From Novosphingobium sp. (GTDB taxonomy: Bacteria > Pseudomonadota > Alphaproteobacteria > Sphingomonadales > Sphingomonadaceae): DNA of 11,149 nucleotides. The notes below the pieces were generated by a model. The model made no database searches and was not told the DNA's origin. It worked only from the letters and a program-made list of their open reading frames with translations. Numbering within the stretch: the stretch's first letter is position 1; the number at the start of each line of letters is the position of its first letter. Where the stretch lies: positions 1 to 11,149 of the forward strand of contig JADYXV010000326.1 in NCBI GenBank assembly GCA_020853995.1, read 5' to 3'. Of the stretch, positions 5,479 to 11,149 are shown piece by piece. The position numbers were made by a program, and so were the translations under genes.

Positions 5479-7521
5479 ATGCCGGATAGGGGATCTGTCA
5501 AAAACAGCCCGAGCGAAATCGGCAATACTGCGCGCCGCAGCCTTAGGCAGTTGGGCTGGCAGCGGATAACTGTGGCGTTGCTGTTGCTGGCGTTGGCCCT
5601 GCATATCGCATTCAACTCATGGCGCCTGCCTTTGCTCCACGATGCCGAAGCTGCATTGTACGATATACGCGCCGTGAATTTTTCACCGCGTACCGACACA
5701 GACAAACGTGTGACGCTGGTGGTTTATACCGCTGATACGAACCGCGCCACGGGGCAGATTTCGCCGGTTGACCGCACTATCCTGTCGAAGGCTTTGACGC
5801 AGATTGATCAACTGGGCGCAAAGGGTGTCGGCATCGACGTTCTGTTTGACAGTCCGCAAGATGATGACGAAGCCTTGCGTGCTTCACTGAAAGCGATGCG
5901 GACGCCGGTCTATCTGGCTTTTGCCGATAACCGCACCAATCCCGAGGCGATCACTTACGAACAGGAACAGGATCTGCGCGCCTTTATGGCCAGCGTCCAG
6001 ACCGATGTGGTCAAGCCCACGTCGATCCTGCTTGAAACTGATGTTGATGGCGTGGCGCGCTATTGGCCCAAACAATACGCCGGTTTGCCGCCCTTGCTGT
6101 CGCTCGCACTGACCAATGGTGGGCCTGATGCCGATCCGCGGTTTGCACGCTATACCGGTCCGATCCGCTATCGTGTGCCCACCGCGACAGATCGCCCGGT
6201 GTTCGACAAGATTCCCATCGATCTTCTGGCCGATCCTGAAACTGCGCCCTTGGTGGCAGATGCCATAAAAGGGCGCTACATCCTGATCGGCGGAGACTTT
6301 TCAGACTTTGACCAGTTCGACACGCCGTTCACCCGCACCGGTAATCCGGTAACAGGCGAAACGCGGATGATCGGTGTTGAAGTCCACGCGTCCATGCTGG
6401 CCCAATTGCTGGACAAGGCATGGAAAGCGCCGCCTGCGCTGTGGCTGCAAGTGCTGGCGGCAATCGTGGCCGTGGGGTTGGGGGTAATCACGGCTCTGGT
6501 GCAATCGCGGACATGGGTACAGGCGCTTTCGGTCTTGGCGCAATTTGCCCTGTTCCTGATCGTTCCCTTTCTGGTTGAACGCGCCGGTTATGATACGCTG
6601 AACCTTCCAGCCACCGGCTGGATCGTCGGCTGGCTGATTGCCTTTACCGCAGTCAGTTCCAGCGTCCGCGCGGTTAACGCAGCGCAACGTGAATTTGCGC
6701 AAGGGGCGCTTGGCAAGTACCTGCCGCGCTCGGTCGCCAATGAAATCATGCGCAATCCCGAGCGGCTTATGTTGCATGGTGAAAAGCGCCAGATATTCTG
6801 CCTGTTCAGCGATCTGGAAGGCTTTACCAAGCTCACCCATGCGGTCGAGCCCGAGATGATTGCCCGATTGCTGAACGATTATCTGGACCGGCTCAGCGCT
6901 GTCGTGCTGGAATATGGCGGCACGCTGGACAAGTTTGTGGGTGATGCGGTTGTTGCCTTCTGGGGTGCGCCGATTGCCTATCCCGATGATGGCGAGCGCG
7001 CGGTCAAGGCCGCCTATGCGATGTATCTGGCCGGTGAGGAATTCCGCAAGGCTGCGCCGGAAGGTGTGCCAAGAATCGGCCGCACCCGCGTGGGTGTGCA
7101 CTATGGCGATGCTGTGGTGGGCAACTTTGGCGGGGAAGGGCGCATCCAGTACACCGCACTGGGCGATGCCATGAACACCGCTGCACGATTGGAGGGCGCG
7201 AACAAACCGCTTGATACCAAAGTGCTGGTAAGCCGCGAGGCGGCGGAGCGTTCCGGGCTGGACTGGTTCCGTCCGATGGGTTCTGTTACCCTGCGAGGGC
7301 GCAACACCCCGGTCGAGATTTTTGAGCCTGTGCCTGACATGCCCGAAGAGCAGCGCCAATCGGCAAAAGACCTCGTCAGCGCGCATTCAGCGGGCGAAGC
7401 AGATCGTGTGCAGACACTCACAGCAACAATCGCCGAATCGGTTAACAATGACGATGCGATGGTTAACCTGATCGAGAGACTGCGGAATACGCATAAGGGA
7501 GAAAGTTATGTTCTTGGTTGA
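5479..7521 (+). CDS. CHASE2-domain membrane class III adenylate/guanylate cyclase
   Basis: A 680-residue transmembrane signalling enzyme making a cyclic nucleotide, most likely cAMP. After a basic N-terminus and one membrane helix (about 30-46) comes a periplasmic CHASE2 sensor (about 50-315) with GIDVLFD, the KGRYILIGGDFSDFDQFDTPF segment and GVEVHA (299-304). Three membrane helices follow (about 321-341, 347-366, 377-396), then the cytosolic catalytic domain. Both metal-binding aspartates are present, D445 in FSDLEGFT and D489 in FVGDAV. The purine-specifying pair is K485 and D563, which favours ATP over GTP. The transition-state residues N566 and R570 (NTAAR) are also present. All catalytic residues are therefore intact in one chain, which would work as a homodimer. 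GGGGGGA (5465-5471) ends 7 bases before the ATG. The 3' end overlaps the next gene by 14 bases, so the secreted proteins downstream are probably co-translated partners. The CHASE2 ligand is unknown. Confidence 0.9.
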   Translation: MPDRGSVKNSPSEIGNTARRSLRQLGWQRITVALLLLALALHIAFNSWRLPLLHDAEAALYDIRAVNFSPRTDTDKRVTLVVYTADTNRATGQISPVDRTILSKALTQIDQLGAKGVGIDVLFDSPQDDDEALRASLKAMRTPVYLAFADNRTNPEAITYEQEQDLRAFMASVQTDVVKPTSILLETDVDGVARYWPKQYAGLPPLLSLALTNGGPDADPRFARYTGPIRYRVPTATDRPVFDKIPIDLLADPETAPLVADAIKGRYILIGGDFSDFDQFDTPFTRTGNPVTGETRMIGVEVHASMLAQLLDKAWKAPPALWLQVLAAIVAVGLGVITALVQSRTWVQALSVLAQFALFLIVPFLVERAGYDTLNLPATGWIVGWLIAFTAVSSSVRAVNAAQREFAQGALGKYLPRSVANEIMRNPERLMLHGEKRQIFCLFSDLEGFTKLTHAVEPEMIARLLNDYLDRLSAVVLEYGGTLDKFVGDAVVAFWGAPIAYPDDGERAVKAAYAMYLAGEEFRKAAPEGVPRIGRTRVGVHYGDAVVGNFGGEGRIQYTALGDAMNTAARLEGANKPLDTKVLVSREAAERSGLDWFRPMGSVTLRGRNTPVEIFEPVPDMPEEQRQSAKDLVSAHSAGEADRVQTLTATIAESVNNDDAMVNLIERLRNTHKGESYVLG

Positions 7522-8290
7522 TGCACCCTTCACGCGCGGACTGGCCCGCAAGGCCGTTCTGGCAGGTGCTGCGGCGATGGCTGGCCTCATGCTGTCAGGT
7601 ACAGCAGCGGCGCAATCGATCGTCGTCCGCTCAACCGGGCCTTCGGCAGCAACATATTCGCAAGGCAAGAAGCTGCCTGCAAATTCCTCGGTCACACTGC
7701 GCGCCGGGGATCATGTCACTGTGCTTGATAAATCCGGAACGCGGGTGCTCTCCGGCCCGGGCACCTTTGCGCTTAATGGCGCTGTCAATCGCGATGCAGC
7801 AGGCGGCACGGCGCTTGCCGCAATGATGGCCCGCGGCGGCGGCGCGCGGACCCGGACCGGAGCAGTTCGCGGCGCCACGGCGGCTCCCGTCGTGACTGCA
7901 CCGGCTGCCCCCGAAAACGTCTGGTATATCGACGTGAGCAAGGGCGGAACATACTGTGTGGCGGACCCTGCCACACTGGTGTTGTGGCGCCCTGCGAAAA
8001 CGGACGAGGGAACCGGCAAACTGCTTTCGCAAGACGGCAGCACGGCTGATGTAACCTGGCGCGCAGGCAGCGCGCTGAAAGTTTGGCCCTCTGCCAGCGT
8101 ACCGGTGATTGACGGGCAAACCTACACTTTCAGCAACGCCGTGGGCGCACCGGTCAAGATCCGCACCATGCTGTTGGCCGCTGTGCATGCCGACGAACTT
8201 GAGATTGCGGCAACAATGGCGGAAAAGGGGTGTACGGCCCAGCTTGATCTTCTGGCAGGGCTTGCCGCTTCCGCATCGGCTGGGGGTTAA
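7508..8290 (+). CDS. Secreted FecR-like protein, copy 1 of a tandem pair
   Basis: A 260-residue protein of unknown function. Residues 1-35 are a Sec signal peptide ending TAAA|QS, so it is predicted periplasmic or secreted. The mature N-terminus (about 36-100) contains VVRSTGPSA, VTLRAGDHVTVLDKSGTRVL and SGPGTF, resembling the beta-rich FecR-type periplasmic domain. A Gly/Ala/Arg-rich linker (about 107-135, with TGAVRG) leads to a C-terminal domain bracketed by C150 (GGTYCV) and C242 (KGCTAQLDLLA). Both cysteines are conserved in the next gene, suggesting a disulfide. GGGAGAAAG before the ATG is a strong ribosome site, and the 14-base overlap with the cyclase argues for coupled expression. 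No FecI sigma factor or TonB receptor is nearby, so it is not a classical iron-dicitrate regulator. The FecR resemblance is judged by eye. Confidence 0.75.
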   Translation: MFLVDAPFTRGLARKAVLAGAAAMAGLMLSGTAAAQSIVVRSTGPSAATYSQGKKLPANSSVTLRAGDHVTVLDKSGTRVLSGPGTFALNGAVNRDAAGGTALAAMMARGGGARTRTGAVRGATAAPVVTAPAAPENVWYIDVSKGGTYCVADPATLVLWRPAKTDEGTGKLLSQDGSTADVTWRAGSALKVWPSASVPVIDGQTYTFSNAVGAPVKIRTMLLAAVHADELEIAATMAEKGCTAQLDLLAGLAASASAGG

Positions 8291-8294
8291 GGCC

Positions 8295-9074
8295 ATGAAC
8301 CGGGCAACGGGGCGCACATTGGCAGCAACGCTGGCGCTGGCACTGGGCCTGGCTGTTTCGGCACAAGCTTTCGCGCAGGCGGTCGTCGTCCGTTCTACCG
8401 GACCATCCGCCGTGAATTATCCCAAGGGCAAGCGCTTGTCGGCGGCCGAACAGGTGACGCTACAGACAGGTGATATCGTGACCGTGCTGGACAAGGCCGG
8501 AACTCGGGTTTTGCGTGGTGCAGGCACGTTTTCGCTGACGGTTGCGGTCAATCGTGATCGAGGAGGCGCGGCGCTTCTGGCCCGCTCGCTCAGCAATCCG
8601 GCCTCTGTCAGAGCGGGGGCTGTGCGCGGTGGGGCCGTAAGAGGTGCTGGAGACGATCAGGGCGATACCGTCATGCCCGTCAGCATCTGGCTCGCCGATA
8701 CCGAACAAGGCGGCACCGTTTGTGTTCCGCGCGGCAGTGACCTTTATCTGTGGCGCAGCGAAAGCGCCAAACGCAGCTTTTCATGGCTGACCGAGGCAAC
8801 CGGCGGTGAAATGGTGCGTATGCAATGGCCGCCAAAAACGGTTGGCATCGCCTGGCCCAAAACGATGCTGGCCCCGCAAGAGGGGCGTACTTATCGCATC
8901 TATGACGAGGCAACACCCGATAAAGTGATCGAGTTCCAGATCATCATGATCGAACCCGAAGCCGTGCCAGCCGATGCGGCCTCGCTTGGCACGTTGCTGC
9001 TCGACAACGGCTGCAAGGCTCAGTTTGATTGGCTGGCCGCCTCCTTGGAAGAGGATGAACCTGCCGCGCCGTAA
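8295..9074 (+). CDS. Secreted FecR-like protein, copy 2 of a tandem pair
   Basis: A 259-residue paralogue of the preceding protein. The start at 8295 is chosen because it lies 4 bases after the upstream stop and opens directly into a signal peptide (residues 1-27, AFA|QA); a longer reading from 8109 would overlap the upstream gene by 180 bases. Shared blocks are VVVRSTGPSA, GDIVTVLDKAGTRVL, GAGTF, an AVNRD segment, an Arg/Gly linker with repeated GAVRG, and the cysteines C143 (GGTVCV, then LYLWRS) and C240 (NGCKAQFDWLA). The C-terminal domain has diverged more than the N-terminal one and ends in a short acidic tail (EEDEPAAP). Export and co-expression with the cyclase are predicted. Its role is unknown; it may be a partner, ligand or structural companion of the CHASE2 sensor. 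Confidence 0.75.
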   Translation: MNRATGRTLAATLALALGLAVSAQAFAQAVVVRSTGPSAVNYPKGKRLSAAEQVTLQTGDIVTVLDKAGTRVLRGAGTFSLTVAVNRDRGGAALLARSLSNPASVRAGAVRGGAVRGAGDDQGDTVMPVSIWLADTEQGGTVCVPRGSDLYLWRSESAKRSFSWLTEATGGEMVRMQWPPKTVGIAWPKTMLAPQEGRTYRIYDEATPDKVIEFQIIMIEPEAVPADAASLGTLLLDNGCKAQFDWLAASLEEDEPAAP

Positions 9075-9129
9075 TTCGCGCAACCGAAGTCCTTGACCAA
9101 GCGCGTGCGGGCGGGGCAATGGCATCACC

Positions 9130-10782
9130 ATGTCTGATGCACCCGCCACCACACCCTTGCGCCTGTTCAACAGCCTGACGCGCCAGCTGGAGCCGTTCGA
9201 GCCGGTTCACGCAGGCGAAGCGCGCGTCTATTCCTGCGGGCCGACGGTCTACAACTACCCGCACATCGGCAACATGCGGGCCTATGTCTTTGCCGATGTG
9301 CTGGGCCGCACGCTGTCGTTCAAAGGCTATAAACTCACTCACGTCATCAACATCACCGATGTCGGCCACTTGACCGACGATGCCGATGCGGGTGAGGACA
9401 AGATGGAAAAGATGGCCAAGGCGCAGGCCCAATCCATCTGGGACATCGCCGAGCATTACAAGCAAGCCTATTGGGCCGATGTCCGCGCGCTGAACATCCG
9501 CCAGCCCGCACAATGGACCGTAGCGACTGATTACGTCCCGCAGATGATCGCGTTCGCACAATCCATCGCGGAAAAGCACTGCTATGAACTCGATAGCGGC
9601 CTTTATTTCGACGTGGCCTCCGTGGCGGACTATGGTCTATTGGCGGGCGAGATACGTTCGGGTGAAATCAAAGCTCGGTTTGAGTTTAAGGGCGAACTTC
9701 TTGGCCTAGTCGATCAGGCGCCCGATACAAAGAAAAAGGCCGAACTCGTTGCTCAGGTTATTGAAAACACAATCGAGGAAGGAGAGTTTGGCCGCATCGA
9801 GGCGGTTGAGGGCAAGCGCAATGCGGCGGACTTTGCGATCTGGCGCAAGACCCCGGCGGGTGAAAAGCGCCAGATGGAATGGGATTCGCCGTGGGGTAAG
9901 GGCGCTCCGGGCTGGCATCTGGAATGCTCGGTCATGTCGGGCGAAGTGCTCGGCTTCCCGTTCGATATCCACACCGGCGGGATCGATCACCGCGAAATCC
10001 ATCACCCCAATGAAATCGCCCAGAATCAAGCGTTCTGCTGCACCAATGGGTTGGACGTTCCCGCAAATTCGGGCGCCAAGATCTGGATGCACAACAATTT
10101 TCTGGTCGAACGCTCGGGCAAGATGAGCAAATCGTCAGGCGAGTTCCTGCGTCTGCGATTGCTCATCGACAAAGGCTACCACCCGCTGGCCTATCGTATG
10201 ATGTGCCTGCAAGCGCACTACCGTTCGGAACTGGAGTTTTCGTGGGACGGGCTGGGCGCTGCACTTACGCGGCTGAAGCGTATGTTGATGACGATCTCAA
10301 ACCTCAAGGCGCGTCATGCTGAACTTGTTTCAGCATCCATGTCTGATCCAGAGCCGTGGGTTCGTGACGAGGGATGGACCCTGAAACAAGTTCAGGGTGA
10401 CGGCTTGGATATGTTCCTCGACCTGACAGTGAATTTTAACGAAGCGATTTCCAACGACCTCAACACCTCGGTGGCGCTGACGCTGCTGGAAGATGTGCTG
10501 GCCAAAAAGAAGGTAGACCCGGCCAAGAAACTGCAGGTTGTTCAAGCGATGGATGCTGTGCTCGGCCTTGGCCTGCTCACGCTGGAACGCTCCGATCTGC
10601 GCATGCGGCCAAAGGGCGTTGACCTTGACGAAGCCGAAATCGAAGCCACCCTCATCGCCCGCAAAGAAGCCCGCGCTGCCAAGGACTTCGCCAAGTCTGA
10701 CGCGCTGCGGGACGAACTGGCCGCAAAGGGCGTCGACGTGATGGATGGCGATCCTCTCGGCTGGGAATGGAAGCTGGCTTAA
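9130..10782 (+). CDS. cysS: Cysteinyl-tRNA synthetase with two insertions
   Basis: A class I aminoacyl-tRNA synthetase charging tRNA-Cys in the cytosol; essential. The HIGH-type motif is HIGN (H45-N48) and KMSKS is at 331-335. Zinc ligands fit C36 (YSCGPTVYN), C266 (LECS), H291 and E295 (HHPNEIAQ). The chain is 550 residues where about 460-500 is usual. The excess comes from two stretches. One at about 173-220, between YGLLAG and GRIEAVEGKRN, is rich in Lys and Glu. The other, residues 395-425, is encoded by a palindromic repeat in the linker before the C-terminal helical/anticodon-binding region. Catalytic motifs and frame are intact on both sides, so the enzyme should be functional. The first insertion has 26 G+C in 60 bases (9721-9780) against 41 in 60 for 9901-9960. 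The spacer before the ATG (9075-9129) has a TTGACC but no convincing -10 box. hicAB follows. Confidence 0.95.
   Translation: MSDAPATTPLRLFNSLTRQLEPFEPVHAGEARVYSCGPTVYNYPHIGNMRAYVFADVLGRTLSFKGYKLTHVINITDVGHLTDDADAGEDKMEKMAKAQAQSIWDIAEHYKQAYWADVRALNIRQPAQWTVATDYVPQMIAFAQSIAEKHCYELDSGLYFDVASVADYGLLAGEIRSGEIKARFEFKGELLGLVDQAPDTKKKAELVAQVIENTIEEGEFGRIEAVEGKRNAADFAIWRKTPAGEKRQMEWDSPWGKGAPGWHLECSVMSGEVLGFPFDIHTGGIDHREIHHPNEIAQNQAFCCTNGLDVPANSGAKIWMHNNFLVERSGKMSKSSGEFLRLRLLIDKGYHPLAYRMMCLQAHYRSELEFSWDGLGAALTRLKRMLMTISNLKARHAELVSASMSDPEPWVRDEGWTLKQVQGDGLDMFLDLTVNFNEAISNDLNTSVALTLLEDVLAKKKVDPAKKLQVVQAMDAVLGLGLLTLERSDLRMRPKGVDLDEAEIEATLIARKEARAAKDFAKSDALRDELAAKGVDVMDGDPLGWEWKLA
10312..10402. repeat. Palindromic repeat element inserted in frame within cysS
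   Basis: Two 29-base arms (10312-10340 and 10374-10402) are reverse complements except at 4 positions, around a 33-base centre. Each arm is itself a hairpin: TGCTGAA/TTCAGCA (10317-10335) and CCCTGAA/TTCAGGG (10379-10397), both with a 5-base loop. CTGAACTTGTTTCAG at 10319-10333 has its exact reverse complement at 10381-10395. The four mismatches between arms are compensatory within each hairpin (TG with CA on the left, CC with GG on the right). It adds about 31 residues (395-425) to CysS without stop or frameshift. Peptides such as HAELVSAS and LKQVQGDG, and VTLNLFQGP on the other strand, are ones I recall as recurrent in sphingomonad proteins, so this is probably one copy of a dispersed family. 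Confidence 0.85.
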
Positions 10783-10784
10783 TC

Positions 10785-10813
10785 TTGCTAACCTAGAAGT
10801 TTGTGTGTATATA
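10785..10813 (+). promoter_or_regulatory. Candidate sigma70-type promoter of hicAB
   Basis: TTGCTA (10785-10790) and TATATA (10808-10813) are separated by exactly 17 bases. The -35 box begins 3 bases after the cysS stop. The predicted start is near 10820, one base before the hicA ATG, and there is no ribosome site, so a leaderless mRNA is expected. I see no clear operator palindrome for HicB in the spacer. Confidence 0.6.
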
Positions 10814-10820
10814 GTTGCGC

Positions 10821-11003
10821 ATGGAGCGTGATGGCCGCAGGATCGTGAGACGGTTGCTCGCCGAAGGGTTTGTCGAAATTTCGGTGAAAGGTTCGGATCA
10901 CAAATTTCGCCGCGATGGCGTAACCGTGATTGTGCCCCATCCGAAGAAAGACCTGCCTATCGGCACTGCGCGCAGCATCGCACAGATGGCAGGTTGGCTA
11001 TGA
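10821..11003 (+). CDS. hicA: HicA-family mRNA interferase toxin
   Basis: A 60-residue protein of the HicA (YcfA-like) family, small toxins with a double-stranded-RNA-binding fold that cleave mRNA when not neutralised by HicB. It shows the family pattern KGSDHKFRRDG (residues 23-33), with H27 at the position of the catalytic histidine of the GSxH motif, then TVIVPHPKKDLPIGT and a C-terminal helix ending MAGWL. ATG at 10821 is preferred over an in-frame TTG at 10815 because the promoter would start transcription near 10820. The stop overlaps the hicB start by ATGA, typical of toxin-antitoxin pairs and implying coupled translation. The length is normal and the motif intact, so it is probably active. 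Confidence 0.88.
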   Translation: MERDGRRIVRRLLAEGFVEISVKGSDHKFRRDGVTVIVPHPKKDLPIGTARSIAQMAGWL

Positions 11004-11149
11004 CATATTTCTATGCAGTCGTTCACAAACAGGAAGACAGCGCCTTTGGCGTTCACTTCCCCGATCTGCCCGGCTGTTTGTCGGCTGCGGATGATGTTGA
11101 ACAACTGGTGCCAAACGCGTGTGAGGCGCTGGAGTTGTGGCTTGAAGAC
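11000..11149 (+). CDS. hicB: HicB-family antitoxin, N-terminal part, cut by window edge
   Basis: The first 50 codons of a HicB-type antitoxin, which binds and inhibits HicA and usually represses the operon through a C-terminal DNA-binding domain beyond the window. The visible part has the RNase H-like HicB pattern: MTYFYAVVHKQ, then FGVHFPDLPGC, SAADDVEQLV and an ACEALELWLED helix. The ATG overlaps the hicA stop (ATGA). Whether the DNA-binding domain is helix-turn-helix or ribbon-helix-helix, and whether the gene is intact, cannot be seen. Confidence 0.85.
   Translation, partial: MTYFYAVVHKQEDSAFGVHFPDLPGCLSAADDVEQLVPNACEALELWLED

Noticed and set aside
6301..7386. A 361-codon open frame on the minus strand across the cyclase gene
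   Set aside because: It mirrors the GC-rich codon pattern of the cyclase, shows no family motif, and the plus strand has complete domains. The long minus-strand frames at 1324-2274, 2036-2956 and 8944-9579 are dismissed for the same reason.
8109..8294. Upstream extension of the second FecR-like protein to 8109
   Set aside because: It lies inside the first paralogue in another frame and would bury the signal peptide that begins at 8295.
9093..9121. Promoter from TTGACC (9093-9098) before cysS
   Set aside because: The bases at the -10 distance (GCAATG, CAATGG) do not resemble TATAAT.
9690..9730. Degenerate palindromic element as origin of the first CysS insertion
   Set aside because: Only a 4-base stem (GCCT/AGGC) is visible and the core of the 10312-10402 repeat is absent.

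Overview
The window looks like chromosomal DNA of an alphaproteobacterium, most likely of the order Sphingomonadales (Novosphingobium-like). This is an inference from GC-rich, alpha-type codon use, the CobT-type cobaltochelatase subunit, the style of the cysteinyl-tRNA synthetase, and a palindromic repeat whose translations (ELVSAS, LKQVQGDG and, on the other strand, VTLNLFQGP) I recognise from sphingomonad proteins. No tRNA, rRNA, insertion sequence, CRISPR array or prophage gene is visible. Genes are densely packed; all lie on the plus strand except the first.

Left part (1-2022): the 5' end of priA reads leftward out of the window. Divergent from it is a DUF4197 lipoprotein gene. A good promoter and a strong stem-loop precede a small transaldolase of the MipB/TalC group, whose active-site residues point to transaldolase rather than fructose-6-phosphate aldolase. 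Middle-left (2053-5263): cobT with a TTG start and no cobS or cobN in view, then two tandem paralogous nitroreductase-family genes 4 bases apart.

Centre (5264-9074): after the only intergenic gap longer than 100 bases comes a compact three-gene unit. It encodes a membrane-bound CHASE2-class III nucleotide cyclase, followed with a 14-base overlap by two paralogous secreted proteins. These have a FecR-like N-terminal repeat, a Gly/Arg-rich linker and a C-terminal domain bracketed by two conserved cysteines. The layout suggests an envelope-sensing cAMP module in which the secreted pair might act as ligand or co-sensor of the CHASE2 domain. This is the best candidate for an undescribed system.

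Right part (9130-11149): cysS, enlarged to 550 residues by two insertions. The second is an intact 91-base palindromic repeat inserted in frame into this essential gene and apparently translated, as Rickettsia palindromic elements are. The window ends in a hicAB toxin-antitoxin locus (hicB cut by the edge) with a well-formed promoter placed so close to hicA that the mRNA should be essentially leaderless.
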